The position numbers were made by a program, and so were the translations under genes. A stretch of 64,000 nt of DNA, from contig JACPYT010000009.1 of NCBI GenBank assembly GCA_016195805.1, positions 186,001 through 250,000 of the forward strand, in the 5' to 3' direction. This document shows positions 42,622-51,883 of the stretch, one piece after another. The DNA comes from Hydrogenophilales bacterium. Its GTDB lineage: Bacteria; Pseudomonadota; Gammaproteobacteria; Burkholderiales; Thiobacillaceae. Position 1 is the first letter of the stretch; the number at the start of each line of letters is the position of its first letter. The notes beneath the pieces are model-generated. The model worked only from the letters and a program-made list of their open reading frames with translations. It ran no database searches and was not told the DNA's origin.

Positions 42622-43953
42622 TTATTTCAAGGCATCCGGCGGCGGCAGGGCAATCTGCAGCCACACTGCCAGCCCGCCGCCGGGCCGATCCTGCAGGTTG
42701 ACCGCCCACCCTTGTGCGGCCGCCAGCTGGCGCACGATCGCCAGTCCCAGCCCGGAGCCGCCGGTGGCGACGTTGCGCGAGGCCTCCATCCGGTAGAACG
42801 GGCGGAATACCGCTTCCCGTTCCGCCGCAGGAATCCCGGGGCCGCGGTCGAGCACGCCGATGCGACACGCCCCTTCCGCCGCCTCGGCACGCAGCGTCAC
42901 CGGCTGGCCACCGCCATAGCGCAAGGCATTTTCCAGCAGGTTGGCCAGGATGCGGCGCAAAGCGCCGGCAGGGACATCGAATGTGATATCGGCCGCCTCG
43001 ATCTGTACCCGTTCTGCCGCACCAGGGGTGGCCCGCACCAGATCGGCCAGCAGATCGGGCAGTACCACTTGCTGGGCTGCTTCATGGCCGAACCCGCGCG
43101 CCAGCGTCAGGACATCGCCGATCAGGCGGTCCATCGCCTCGATGTCCCCCTCGACCTGAGCCGCCAGGTCCGCGCTGGGCCGGCGCACAAGCATTTCCAC
43201 CGCCAGACGCAGCCGCGCCAGCGGGGTGCGCAGGTCGTGCGACACCCCCGCCAACAAAACGGTGCGGGCGGCCAGCAGGTCCTCCACCTGTTTCGCCATG
43301 TCGTTGAAGCGGCGGCTCAGAATGGCGATTTCGCGTGGCCCGGTCTCGGGGAGGCGCTCCGGCGTCCGGCCGCGTCCCAGGGAGGTCACTGCTTCCTGCA
43401 ACCGCTGCAGCGGGCGGACCGCGCGACGCGCCAGCCACCAGGCTGCAAGCAGGGTCAGCACCACGCCACCGGCCAGCGAGGCCAGCAGGGCGTGAACCGG
43501 CCGCGGGCCGATGCGGCTGTGGGGAAAGCCCACCGAGAGGCGCCCGTCGCCGGCGGGCAGCGACGCCCAGAACCATTCCTCGCCCCGGATTGCCTCGCGC
43601 GAAGTCGTGACCGGTTCGCCCGTCCGTGCGCTCAGGGATGCCGCCAGAAAGCGCAGGTAAGGTTCCCGCCACGAAGGCGGCGCGGCGTTGCGCGGCGGCT
43701 CGGCGCGCAACGCCAGCGCGTGCGAACGCGCCAGTTCGATTTCGAACGCGGGGCGGGTAACGGGCGGCAGCTCGCTCCAGGTCTGCGCCGACAGCGTCAT
43801 CAGGCCGGCCAGGTCGGCCGCCGAGCGGCGCGCCATCGGCAACATCAGGAAGTAGGTGATGGCCGACGCCACCAGCAGTTCGAAAACGATGAAGAACACC
43901 ACCAGCAGCAGCGCATTCTGCTGCGTCAGGCTGAGGCGCGACGACAGCCTCAC
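42622..43953 (-). CDS. EnvZ-like sensor histidine kinase
   Basis: 443 residues from a GTG overlapping the regulator's stop (GTGA). Two membrane segments (about 15-38 and 150-175) flank a periplasmic sensor region of about 110 residues. HAMP (LARRAVRPLQRLQEAVTSL), DHp with phospho-His in LAGVSHDLRTPLARLRLAVEML, and the ATPase domain with N-box ILANLLENALRYGGG, G1 LDRGPGIP, F-box FRPFYRME and G2 GGSGLGLAIVRQL. Signal unknown; similarity is to EnvZ. Confidence 0.9.
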   Translation of the reverse strand: MRLSSRLSLTQQNALLLVVFFIVFELLVASAITYFLMLPMARRSAADLAGLMTLSAQTWSELPPVTRPAFEIELARSHALALRAEPPRNAAPPSWREPYLRFLAASLSARTGEPVTTSREAIRGEEWFWASLPAGDGRLSVGFPHSRIGPRPVHALLASLAGGVVLTLLAAWWLARRAVRPLQRLQEAVTSLGRGRTPERLPETGPREIAILSRRFNDMAKQVEDLLAARTVLLAGVSHDLRTPLARLRLAVEMLVRRPSADLAAQVEGDIEAMDRLIGDVLTLARGFGHEAAQQVVLPDLLADLVRATPGAAERVQIEAADITFDVPAGALRRILANLLENALRYGGGQPVTLRAEAAEGACRIGVLDRGPGIPAAEREAVFRPFYRMEASRNVATGGSGLGLAIVRQLAAAQGWAVNLQDRPGGGLAVWLQIALPPPDALK

Positions 43954-44666
43954 GCCGCGCCGCCGCGCGGATTGAACAGGTAACCCTCGCCGCGCACGGT
44001 GCGGATGTAGACCGGTTCGGCGGAATCGGGCTCGATCTTGCGGCGCAGCCGGGTGACACGGGTATCGACGCTGCGGTCGAACGGATCGCGCTCGTAGCCT
44101 TTCAGCATGTCGATCAGCGTGTCGCGCGACAGCACCCGCAGCGGGTGCTCGATGAAGATGCGCAACAGGGCGAATTCGGCGGTCGACAGTTTCACCTCGA
44201 CGCCGTCGCGGGTGAGCCGGTGGCTGGCCGCATCCATCTGGTACGGCCCGAAGGTGGGCAGTGCAGGCTGCGGGGCGGCTTCGGCCTGTCCCTGGCTGCG
44301 CCGCAGCAGCGCACGCAGGCGGGCCAGCAGTTCGCGCGGGCTGAAGGGTTTGGCCAGGTAATCGTCGGCGCCCATTTCCAGTCCCACCACGCGGTCGATT
44401 TCCTCGCCGCGCGCCGACAGCATGAGGATAGGCACGTTCGACCGGCTGCGCAGGCGGCGCGCCAGCGACAGCCCGTCCTCGCCGGGCATCATCAGGTCGA
44501 GCACGATGGCATCCGGCATGCCGCGCTCCAGCGCCTGCCACATCGCCGCGCCATCCATCGCGGTCTCCACCGCAAAACCGCTGTCCCCCAGGTAGGCTTC
44601 CAGCAGGGAACGCATGCCTGGGTCGTCGTCCACCACCAGGATGCGTGACGCGCCGCTCTCCGTCAT
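43950..44666 (-). CDS. OmpR-family response regulator
   Basis: 238 residues from ATG 44666. Receiver domain: acidic pocket LVVDDDPGMRS, phospho-Asp in AIVLDLMMPGEDG, Thr/Ser in ILMLSARGEEID, Lys in DYLAKPFSPRELLARL. C-terminal winged helix (FALLRIFIEHPLRVLSRDTLIDM, RSVDTRVTRLRRKIEPD, VRGEGYLF). Close to OmpR proper. Transcribed away from the two small secreted protein genes; tandem 10-bp direct repeats lie in the gap between. Confidence 0.93.
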   Translation of the reverse strand: MTESGASRILVVDDDPGMRSLLEAYLGDSGFAVETAMDGAAMWQALERGMPDAIVLDLMMPGEDGLSLARRLRSRSNVPILMLSARGEEIDRVVGLEMGADDYLAKPFSPRELLARLRALLRRSQGQAEAAPQPALPTFGPYQMDAASHRLTRDGVEVKLSTAEFALLRIFIEHPLRVLSRDTLIDMLKGYERDPFDRSVDTRVTRLRRKIEPDSAEPVYIRTVRGEGYLFNPRGGAA

Positions 44667-44970
44667 GGCGTACCTCGGGCAGCGTTCTGGAAATCGGGCT
44701 TGAACGATTGCATCATGCGGAGTCTGGACCTTGGCAGCTGGGCGGGTTGGGGGGGGTCGGGCGGTTCGGTGCGCCACCGCATGCAGCGATGACAATAACG
44801 CCCGCATTTATCCTACTCCAGAACAGGGCCATTCCTGACCGCCTGTCACAAACGGACACACACTGACACGCAGCGCCATCCCGCTGACATCGCGCAGCGA
44901 CACATCCTGCCCACACTGCATTCCAGCCGCAATTCCGCGGTCCCAACCGAAACCCGAATCTGAACCTGCC
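44667..44970. other. Intergenic region between response regulator and secreted protein genes
   Basis: 304 bp. Contains a G-rich tract (near 44745-44765) and at 44845-44869 three tandem GWCAC units at exact 10-bp spacing. No gene-like frame is supported in it. It must hold promoters for both directions. Confidence 0.6.
44845..44869. promoter_or_regulatory. Candidate OmpR-type operator (10-bp direct repeats)
   Basis: GTCAC at 44845, GACAC at 44855 and GACAC at 44865: one helical turn apart, the spacing used by OmpR/PhoB-family dimers. Lies about 100 bp before the + strand secreted-protein gene and 180 bp before the regulator gene. Confidence 0.4.
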
Positions 44971-45324
44971 ATGAGCCTGTCACGCCTGAACCTGATCCTT
45001 GTCCCGTCCGTCCTGGCCCTGGCCTCGCCGGGCTGGGCCGAGGCGCGTCAGTCCAGTGCAAAAGCCACGCAGCCCCGTCCCCTCAACCTGTCCTTGCCGC
45101 GCGACGTCCTGCACGCCCCCGGTGCCGGCCAGATCGACGAGACGGTGCAGCGCAACCTGCGCGCGCCCGCACCGCTTCCGGGCAACACGCAGGCACCGGC
45201 CGCCCTGCGCTACGGCGCCGGCTATGAGCATCGCCACCCGGAAATAATGGGCGGCGCGGCGACCGGCGGCAGTGCGGGTGCCGGTGCAGGCTCGGCAGCC
45301 GGTTCCGGGCGACGGGGTCGGTAA
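44971..45324 (+). CDS. Small secreted protein of unknown function
   Basis: 117 residues. Signal peptide about 1-23 (LILVPSVLALASPGWA/EA), then a mostly disordered basic and Pro-rich segment (PRPLNLSLPRDVLHAPG), and a Gly/Ala/Ser-rich tail ending GSGRRGR. No known domain seen. Ends 21 bp before the next small secreted gene, so both probably form one unit, divergent from the two-component pair. Confidence 0.65.
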   Translation: MSLSRLNLILVPSVLALASPGWAEARQSSAKATQPRPLNLSLPRDVLHAPGAGQIDETVQRNLRAPAPLPGNTQAPAALRYGAGYEHRHPEIMGGAATGGSAGAGAGSAAGSGRRGR

Positions 45325-45345
45325 TCTCAATTCACAAGGAGTGCA

Positions 45346-45639
45346 ATGATGAAATCGCTGAAAGTTCTTTCCCTGGTTCTAGTGACTGCCGGCCTCGCCA
45401 GCGGCGCGGTCCATGCCAAAGGCGGCATGGGGGGTGGCATGGGCGGCATGGGCATGGGGAATGGCGGCATGACCAGTCCCGACACCGCCCCGCGCAAGGA
45501 AACGCGCACCCAGAGCCGCAACGAGCAGCGTATCCAGACGCGTGACGGCAGTCACGCCGGCAAGGCACAGCGCGAGCAGATCCGCAATGAAAGCCGCGAA
45601 CAGATTCGCAGCGGGGGAGACTCGCCCGCGGGCCAGTAA
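45346..45639 (+). CDS. Small Gly/Met-rich secreted protein of unknown function
   Basis: 97 residues with a clear AAGGAG ribosome-binding site. Signal peptide about 1-24 (VLVTAGLASGAVHA/KGG), a Gly/Met-rich run (GGMGGGMGGMGMGNGGM) that could bind metal ions such as copper by Met thioethers, then a highly polar Arg/Gln/Glu-rich half with pseudo-repeats (RTQSRNEQRIQTR, REQIRNESREQIR). Function unknown; a strong terminator follows 33 bp downstream. Confidence 0.7.
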   Translation: MMKSLKVLSLVLVTAGLASGAVHAKGGMGGGMGGMGMGNGGMTSPDTAPRKETRTQSRNEQRIQTRDGSHAGKAQREQIRNESREQIRSGGDSPAGQ

Positions 45640-45672
45640 GCGCGCAAGCATGGCCCATGCGGTCGGGCAACG

Positions 45673-45697
45673 GGGACGCCTCGGCGCGTCCCTTTTT
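45673..45697 (+). terminator. Rho-independent terminator after the secreted protein pair
   Basis: GGGACGC/GCGTCCC stem of 7 bp, 6-nt loop, then TTTTT. It isolates the pair from map. Confidence 0.88.
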
Positions 45698-45744
45698 CTC
45701 GTCCCTGTTGAAGAAGTGGTTTTTCGGGTGCCCACGGGGCGCGC

Positions 45745-45750
45745 TAGAAT
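45745..45750 (+). promoter_or_regulatory. -10 element of the map promoter
   Basis: TAGAAT, 27 bp before the map ATG and just after the preceding terminator. No clear -35. Confidence 0.4.
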
Positions 45751-45777
45751 GCGGCTTTACTCCCAACGCCCCATCCC

Positions 45778-46587
45778 ATGACTGTCACGATCAAAACCGG
45801 CGCCGAAATAGAAGGCATGCGCGTCGCCGGCCGACTCGCCTCGGAAGTGCTCGACTACATCACGCCCTTCGTCAAACCCGGCGTCACCACCGGCGAACTC
45901 GACCGGCTGTGCCACGACCTGATGGTGAATGTGCAGGGCACGATCCCGGCGCCGCTGAATTACGCGCCGTCCGGCCACACCCCCTACCCCAAGTCGATCT
46001 GCACCTCGGTCAACAACCAGGTGTGCCACGGCGTGCCGGGCGACAAGGTGCTGAAGAACGGCGACATCGTGAACCTCGACATTACCGTCATCAAGGACGG
46101 CTGGCACGGCGACACCAGCCGCATGTTCGCGGTGGGCGAGGCGTCGATCCAGGCCAAGCGCCTGATGCAGATCACCTACGAAGCGATGTGGATCGGCATC
46201 GACCACGTCAAGCCGGGCGCGCGCCTGGGCGACATCGGACACGCCATCCAGCGCTTCGCCGAAAACCACGGCTACAGCGTGGTGCGCGAATTCTGCGGCC
46301 ACGGCATCGGCCAAAATTTCCACGAGGATCCGCAGGTGCTGCACTACGGCAAGCCCGGCACCGGCCTTGTGCTAGAGCCGGGCATGACCTTCACCATCGA
46401 GCCGATGATCAACGCCGGCCGCCGCGACATCCGCCAGATGGCCGACGGCTGGACCATCGTCACCAAGGATCGCAGCCTGTCGGCGCAATGGGAACATACC
46501 GTGCTGGTCACCGACAGCGGCTACGAGGTGCTGACCGTGTCGGCCGGCACCCCGGCCGTGCCCGACTGCATCCGCCACGCCGCGTGA
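45778..46587 (+). CDS. map: Methionine aminopeptidase, type I
   Basis: Removes initiator Met from nascent proteins. 269 residues. Metal ligands are in VNLDITVIKDGWHGDTSRMF (two Asp), EFCGHGIGQNFHEDP (His), MTFTIEPMI (Glu) and SAQWEHTVLV (Glu). In many proteobacteria map neighbours rpsB on the other strand; here it is about 3.3 kb away. Overlaps the glnD start by GTGA. Works after the peptide deformylase encoded at 49865-50398. Confidence 0.96.
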   Translation: MTVTIKTGAEIEGMRVAGRLASEVLDYITPFVKPGVTTGELDRLCHDLMVNVQGTIPAPLNYAPSGHTPYPKSICTSVNNQVCHGVPGDKVLKNGDIVNLDITVIKDGWHGDTSRMFAVGEASIQAKRLMQITYEAMWIGIDHVKPGARLGDIGHAIQRFAENHGYSVVREFCGHGIGQNFHEDPQVLHYGKPGTGLVLEPGMTFTIEPMINAGRRDIRQMADGWTIVTKDRSLSAQWEHTVLVTDSGYEVLTVSAGTPAVPDCIRHAA

Positions 46588-49130
46588 GTCCCCAGCCGTT
46601 CGCCGACCTTCGCGAGCGGCTCAAGTCGGGCCGCGCCGGACTGGCCGCTGCCTTCCTCAAAAGACCCGCCACCCTCTACCTGACCCGCCACGCCGCGCTG
46701 GTCGACGGCGTGCTGACCGAACTCTCGGCCCGCCTCGCCCTGCCCCCCAGTTTCTGCCTCGCCGCCGTCGGCGGCTACGGGCGCGGCGAACTGTTTCCCG
46801 GTTCCGACGTGGACGTGCTGCTGTTGCTGCCGCACGAGCCCGCACCCGACCAGCAGGCAACGCTGGAAAGCTGGGTGCAGGCCTGCTGGGACGTCGGGCT
46901 GGAGATCGGCCACAGCGTGCGCACGGTCGACGCCTGCCTGGCCGAAGCCGCCGACATCACGGTGGAAACCAACCTGCTGGAGGCGCGCCACGTGTGCGGC
47001 GCTGCGAGCCTGTTCGACGAATTCGGCCGCCGCTTCCAGGCACGCTTCGACCCCCAGCATTTCTTCGACGGCAAGCTGGCCGAGCAGCAGGCGCGCCACG
47101 CGCGCTTCGACGACAGCGCCTACAAGCTCGAACCGAACCTGAAGGACAGCCCCGGCGGCTTGCGCGACCTCCATACCATTCACTGGCTGGCTCAGGCCTG
47201 CGGCATCCTGGGGGGCTGGAGCGGCATCGCGCGCGCCGGCCTGCTCACCCACGCCGAGGCGCGCCGCATCGCGCGCGAGGAGCGCACGCTGTCGGCGCTG
47301 CGGATTCATCTGCATCTGCTGGCCGGGCGGCGCGAAGACCGCCTCGCCTTCGATTACCAGACCGAACTCGCCGCCCGCCTGGGGCTGGCCGCCACGCCCC
47401 ACCGCCGGCCCGGCGAACGCCTGATGCAAGGCTACTACCGGGCGGCCAAACTGATCCAGCGCGTCAACGACATCCTCATCCAGTCGCTGCGCGTGCGGCT
47501 GTTTCCGGTGACGGCGCCGCCGCAGCCGATCGATGCCGATTTCCAGCTGCGCGCCAATCTGCTCGAAACGCGCGCCGCCGACCTGTTCGAACGCAAGCCG
47601 GACGCCCTGCTGCGCGCGTTCATCGTGTATGCCCAGCATCCGCTGCTTGCCGGATTCGAGCCGGCGACGCTGCGTGCGCTGTGGCGCGGCAGCACCCGCA
47701 TCGATGCCGCGTTTCGCGCCGACCCGCTGCATCGCACCCTGTTCATGACGCTGCTTCGCCAGCCGCTGGGCATCACCCGGGCGCTGCGCGCAATGCATCG
47801 CTACGGCCTGCTCGGGCGCTACATCCCGGCGTTCGGTCGCGTCGTCGGTCAGATGCAGCACGACCTGTTCCACGTCTACACGGTCGACGAGCATATCCTC
47901 ACCGTGCTGCGCAACATGCGGCGTTTCACTGTGCCCGAGCTGGCGCACGAACTCCCGCTCGCCAGCCGGCTGATCGCGGCGTTCGACAAGCCCGAGCTGC
48001 TCTATCTGGCCGCGCTGTTTCACGACATCGCCAAGGGCCGCGGCGGCGACCACTCGGAACTTGGTGCGGTCGATGCGCGCCGCTTCTGCCGCCAGCACGG
48101 ACTCGACAAGGCGGACAGCGAGCTGGTCGCCTGGCTGGTGGCCATGCATCTGGTGATGTCGCGCACCTCGCAGAAGGAGGACATCAGCGACCCCGCGGTC
48201 ATCGCCGCCTTCGCCGCCCGCGTCGGCGACGCACGTCGGCTGAGCGCCCTCTATCTGCTGACCGTGGCCGACATTCGCGGCACCAGCCCCAAGGTGTGGA
48301 ACGCCTGGAAAGGCAAGCTTCTGGAAGACCTGTATCACGCGGCCCACGCCCGGCTGGCAGGCAGCGACGCCGCGGTGGCGGACATTGTCGCCCGGCAGAA
48401 CGAAGCACGGGTCAACCTCGCCCTCTACGGCCTGCCGGCCGACGCCGCCGATGCGCTGTGGCAGCATCTCGACGAACGCTATTTCGTCCGCTTCGACGTC
48501 CGCGACATGGCCTGGCAGGCGCGCATGCTGTGGCGCCGCACCGATAGCGCCGACGCCGTCATACGGGCGCGGCTGTCGCCCGCCGGGGAAGGCATCCAGG
48601 TGTTGGTCTACGCGCCCGACCGGGCCGACATCTTCGCCCGCATCTGCGGCTTCTTCGCCCGCATCCAGTACACCATCCTCGAAGCCAAGATCCACACCAC
48701 GCGCAACGGCTACGCGCTGGACAGCTTCCAGGTGATGGACCTGGCCAGTCGCGGCATCCATTACCGCGATTTCCTGAGCTTCGTGGAATACGAGCTGGCG
48801 CGCGACCTCGATCCGGCGCGGCCGCTGCAGGCGGTGCCGCGCGGGCGCCTGTCGCGTCACCAGCGCCATCACCCCTACCCCACCACGGTGCGGCTGGAAG
48901 CCGACGCGCAGGGCCACGGCCACATGCTGTCGATCACCTGCGCGGATCGCGGGGGTCTGCTGTTCGCGGTAGCCGAAGTGCTCATGCGGCACGCCGTGAG
49001 CGTCTATGCCGCCAAGATCGACACGCTAGGCGAGCGGGTCGAGGACACCTTCCTGATCCGGGGGGCGGCCTTGCAGAACCCCGCGGAACGCGAGGCGCTG
49101 GAAGCCGAGTTGATTGAAGCGTTGCAGTGA
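46584..49130 (+). CDS. glnD: [Protein-PII] uridylyltransferase / uridylyl-removing enzyme
   Basis: Glutamine sensor that uridylylates or deuridylylates PII. 848 residues from a GTG inside the map stop region. Domains: nucleotidyltransferase with VGGYGRGELFPGSDVDVLLLL (about 65-85), a PII-binding middle, HD hydrolase domain with LFHDIAKGRGGDHSELG near 480, and two C-terminal ACT domains (IQVLVYAPDRADIFARICGF, and MLSITCADRGGLLFAVAEVL). Its target PII is encoded at 21234-21572. Confidence 0.95.
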   Translation: MSPQPFADLRERLKSGRAGLAAAFLKRPATLYLTRHAALVDGVLTELSARLALPPSFCLAAVGGYGRGELFPGSDVDVLLLLPHEPAPDQQATLESWVQACWDVGLEIGHSVRTVDACLAEAADITVETNLLEARHVCGAASLFDEFGRRFQARFDPQHFFDGKLAEQQARHARFDDSAYKLEPNLKDSPGGLRDLHTIHWLAQACGILGGWSGIARAGLLTHAEARRIAREERTLSALRIHLHLLAGRREDRLAFDYQTELAARLGLAATPHRRPGERLMQGYYRAAKLIQRVNDILIQSLRVRLFPVTAPPQPIDADFQLRANLLETRAADLFERKPDALLRAFIVYAQHPLLAGFEPATLRALWRGSTRIDAAFRADPLHRTLFMTLLRQPLGITRALRAMHRYGLLGRYIPAFGRVVGQMQHDLFHVYTVDEHILTVLRNMRRFTVPELAHELPLASRLIAAFDKPELLYLAALFHDIAKGRGGDHSELGAVDARRFCRQHGLDKADSELVAWLVAMHLVMSRTSQKEDISDPAVIAAFAARVGDARRLSALYLLTVADIRGTSPKVWNAWKGKLLEDLYHAAHARLAGSDAAVADIVARQNEARVNLALYGLPADAADALWQHLDERYFVRFDVRDMAWQARMLWRRTDSADAVIRARLSPAGEGIQVLVYAPDRADIFARICGFFARIQYTILEAKIHTTRNGYALDSFQVMDLASRGIHYRDFLSFVEYELARDLDPARPLQAVPRGRLSRHQRHHPYPTTVRLEADAQGHGHMLSITCADRGGLLFAVAEVLMRHAVSVYAAKIDTLGERVEDTFLIRGAALQNPAEREALEAELIEALQ

Positions 49131-49132
49131 CT

Positions 49133-49160
49133 GCGCGCCGGGCTACACTGCCGGGCGCGC
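49133..49160. terminator. Hairpin between convergent glnD and small gene
   Basis: GCGCGCC/GGCGCGC stem of 7 bp continued by GGC/GCC after one mismatch, 6-nt loop. No T-run. The right arm is within the 3' end of the minus-strand gene. Confidence 0.45.
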
Positions 49161-49367
49161 GTATTCGTCCACGTAGCGGCCGCGTGACGGGGTCTTGCGC
49201 GCAGGCGGCGATTTCTTGCGCACGCCGTCGGCCGGTTTCTTGATCTTTTCATCCACCTCGGTCTTGACGCGATTGCGTCCGCGACCAGGGCGAACCGACG
49301 TGCTGACGCCCACCGCATCGGCAAGACTGAGACCGGGATGCCGCGCGGAATCCTGCAACACCTTCAT
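49143..49367 (-). CDS. Small basic protein of unknown function
   Basis: 74 residues, very basic (many Lys/Arg), with a disordered Lys/Pro/Arg-rich C-terminal half (KIKKPADGVRKKSPPARK). No known domain. ATG at 49367 overlaps the stop of the gene upstream (ATGA), which is the main evidence that it is translated. Confidence 0.5.
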   Translation of the reverse strand: MKVLQDSARHPGLSLADAVGVSTSVRPGRGRNRVKTEVDEKIKKPADGVRKKSPPARKTPSRGRYVDEYARPAV

Positions 49368-49747
49368 GCCGCCACCCGCCATTCCTTGAGACTGCCCGCC
49401 AGCGTGCGCGTCAATGCGATGAGGCTGCCCAGCGTGTCGACATCGGGAGTGGTCTCGCATGCCCCGATCTTGCTGTCGGCATACACCGACAGGATCAACA
49501 GATTGTGTTGCACGTCCAGCGGCAGCGGCAGCGCGCCCTCGGCCAATGCGTTCTGAATCGCATGCCAGACGCCGCGGCTGGCTTCCAGCGCGGCCATGAG
49601 ATGCAGTTGGCGGTTGGGGGCGTTCCAGTACCGCTGCACTGTCATCAGTTGGGCGGCAATGTCGTCGAGCTGGGCCGCTTCGCCCATCATCACGTCGGCG
49701 TGGTGAATACGGCGCTGCGCCTGCTGGATCTGATGTTCCGGGCTCAT
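49364..49747 (-). CDS. Small protein, weakly FlaF-like
   Basis: 127 residues from ATG 49747, with AAGGA five bases upstream. All-helical by eye: YWNAPNRQLHLMAALEASR and ALPLPLDVQHNLLILSVYADSKI. The pattern N-R-x-L...W..........LP..L....I-S-x-x..V-D is like that of FlaF, a regulator of flagellin synthesis, but the match is weak. Could instead be a general unknown. Coupled to the 74-residue gene downstream. Confidence 0.45.
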   Translation of the reverse strand: MSPEHQIQQAQRRIHHADVMMGEAAQLDDIAAQLMTVQRYWNAPNRQLHLMAALEASRGVWHAIQNALAEGALPLPLDVQHNLLILSVYADSKIGACETTPDVDTLGSLIALTRTLAGSLKEWRVAA

Positions 49748-49864
49748 TGGTGTCCTTGCTGCGAGGGCCGGGGCACATCGCCCACGGTCAGGTAACAAGT
49801 TAGCGGCGAGGACAGGCACAACTTTAGGCAAGCTAAATGCATGCCCGGAAGCGTCGAAAAGCTG

Positions 49865-50398
49865 TCAATCGTCCAGCAGGGTTTGCCCTGGGAACAGGGT
49901 ATCGGTGAAGCCGAAATAGCGCAGGTCGCGGATCCGCATCGGATACAGGATGCCGCGCAGGTGATCGGCCTCGTGCTGCACCACGCGGGCATGGAAGCCG
50001 TTCACGCTGCGGTCGATCGGCTTCCCCGCTGCGTCGAAACCCTGATAGCGCAGGGCGGCGTGACGCGGCACCAGCCCGCGCATCCCGGGCACCGACAGAC
50101 ATCCCTCCCAGCCTTCTTCCATGACGTCCGACAAGGCTGTCAGAACAGGATTGATCAGCACGGTGAAAGGCACGTTCTCGGCATCCGGATAACGCGGGTT
50201 GGCGGCGACTTCGAAGATCACCACCTGCAGACCGACGCCAATTTGCGGCGCGGCCAGCCCGGCTCCGTTCAGGGCGCGCATGGTGTCGTGCATGTCGACG
50301 ATCAGCTGCGTCAACTCAGGCGAATCAAACTCCTCTACCGGGCGCGCCGGCGCCAGCAGGCGCGGATCGCCCATTTTCAGGACTTCGCGGATGGCCAT
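49865..50398 (-). CDS. def: Peptide deformylase
   Basis: Removes the formyl group from nascent proteins before Map acts. 177 residues with all three motifs: [19 protein letters not shown] (Cys metal ligand) and [10 protein letters not shown] (HExxH type). It begins 22 bp inside rsuA. A second def with fmt is common in bacteria and may exist elsewhere. Confidence 0.95.
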   Translation of the reverse strand: MAIREVLKMGDPRLLAPARPVEEFDSPELTQLIVDMHDTMRALNGAGLAAPQIGVGLQVVIFEVAANPRYPDAENVPFTVLINPVLTALSDVMEEGWEGCLSVPGMRGLVPRHAALRYQGFDAAGKPIDRSVNGFHARVVQHEADHLRGILYPMRIRDLRYFGFTDTLFPGQTLLDD

Positions 50399-51099
50399 GA
50401 TTGCTCCAGTTGTTGCAGGTCGGTGGTCTCAAGCCAGCGCCAGTTGCCGGGAGGCAGATCTGCGGGCAGCACATGACTGCCGATGGCTTCGCGATGCAGC
50501 GTCTCGACCCGGTTGCCGGTCGCCGCGATCATGCGCTTGGCCTGATGGTATTTGCCCTCGGCGAGCGTCAGCCGCAGCGTGGCGGCATCGAGCCTTTCGC
50601 ATGCCAGCGCAGCGATCGGCGCTGGCTCGTCGTTCAGCATCACGCCTTTGCGCAGGGCCTCCAGCATGGCATCGGTCACGGGCTCGGCACAGGTAGCGCG
50701 ATAGATCTTGGCGATGCCCTTTCTGGGCGAGATCATGCGATGGATGAACTGGCCATCGTCGGAAAATAGCAGCAGGCCGGTGGTGTCCTGATCGAGCCGC
50801 CCCACGCACTGCACGCCGCGCTGCAGCAGCGGCGGCGGCAACAGGGAAAACACGCTGGGATGATGGCTGGGATGGTGCGAACACTCGTAGCCGGCCGGCT
50901 TGTGCATCAGCACATAGGCTTTATCGCGGTACGCCCAGGCGACGCCATCCAGCCCCAGCTCCAGTCCGGTCGTATCGAACTCGGCCTCGGGGTCATCGCA
51001 GACCACGCCGTTGACAGCGACCGTGCCCGCGCGCACCTGGGCCACGCAGCCCTTGCGCGAGCCGAATCCCTGCGATTGCAGGATGCGATAGAGCTTCAT
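50377..51099 (-). CDS. rsuA: 16S rRNA pseudouridine-516 synthase (RsuA family)
   Basis: 240 residues: small S4 domain ([24 protein letters not shown]), then the RsuA/RluB/E/F catalytic domain with [17 protein letters not shown] (catalytic Asp), [18 protein letters not shown] and [23 protein letters not shown]. The compact length and the AEGKYHQ segment favour RsuA over RluB. Overlaps def, so rRNA modification and nascent-chain processing are co-expressed. Confidence 0.88.
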   Translation of the reverse strand: MKLYRILQSQGFGSRKGCVAQVRAGTVAVNGVVCDDPEAEFDTTGLELGLDGVAWAYRDKAYVLMHKPAGYECSHHPSHHPSVFSLLPPPLLQRGVQCVGRLDQDTTGLLLFSDDGQFIHRMISPRKGIAKIYRATCAEPVTDAMLEALRKGVMLNDEPAPIAALACERLDAATLRLTLAEGKYHQAKRMIAATGNRVETLHREAIGSHVLPADLPPGNWRWLETTDLQQLEQSWPSAKS

Positions 51100-51120
51100 C
51101 GTCCCCGCTTCACGGCGTCC

Positions 51121-51882
51121 TCAGATCGCGCACAGCCCGGCCGCATCGTCGGTCACCAGCTGTTCCAGCAAATGCCGAACCTGCAGCATCACTTCGCCCA
51201 CCACAGCCTGGATTTCGTCCATCTGGATGCCGTCTGCCGACAGGCCGCGCCCGGCCGCATAGTTCACCACCGCGCCGACTGTCGCGTAACACAGCCCGAG
51301 TTCACGCGCCAGGTAGGCCTCGGGCATGCCGGTCATGCCCACCATGTCGGCACCGTCGCGCTCCATGCGATTGATCTCAGCTGCGGTCTCCAGGCGTGGG
51401 CCCTGCACCGCGCCATACACGCCGCCGTCGCGCAAGCTGACGCCATTGCTTACTGCCGCCTGCAGCAGTGCCGCACGCATCGCTTCGCAATAGGGATAGG
51501 TGAAGTCAATATGGGTGACCGGCTTGTCGCTTTGCAGAAAATACGTGGCGCCGCGACCATGCGTGTAGTCGATGATCTGGTCGGGGATGACCAGCATGCC
51601 GGGAAGCAGTTCAGGGTGGATGCCGCCGACCGTAGCCACCGAGACCACGCGATCGACGCCATGGTCTTTCAGTGCCCACAGGTTGGCACGATAGTTCACT
51701 TCGTGTGGTGGAATGGTATGGCCGTAACCGTGGCGTGCCAGGAAGACCACCTCCTGATCGCAGATGTGCCCAAAAGTCAGTGCGCCGGATGGCTCGCCCC
51801 AAGGCGTACGCGCCACCTGGCGACGGGTAATTTCAAGATTGGCGAGCTGGGTCAGCCCGGTGCCACCGATGATGCCTAACAT
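51121..51882 (-). CDS. mtnP: Methylthioadenosine/methylthioinosine phosphorylase family
   Basis: Phosphorolysis of S-methyl-5'-thio nucleosides from polyamine metabolism. 253 residues: GIIGGTGLTQL, FLARHGYGHTIPPHEVNYRANLWAL, SVATVGGIHPEL, GVYGAVQGPRLETAAEI, MVGMTGMPEAYLARELG. Some proteobacterial members prefer methylthioinosine over the adenine form; the sequence alone does not decide it here. Next to hpt, a purine salvage gene, one base apart. Confidence 0.88.
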   Translation of the reverse strand: MLGIIGGTGLTQLANLEITRRQVARTPWGEPSGALTFGHICDQEVVFLARHGYGHTIPPHEVNYRANLWALKDHGVDRVVSVATVGGIHPELLPGMLVIPDQIIDYTHGRGATYFLQSDKPVTHIDFTYPYCEAMRAALLQAAVSNGVSLRDGGVYGAVQGPRLETAAEINRMERDGADMVGMTGMPEAYLARELGLCYATVGAVVNYAAGRGLSADGIQMDEIQAVVGEVMLQVRHLLEQLVTDDAAGLCAI

Positions 51883-51883
51883 G

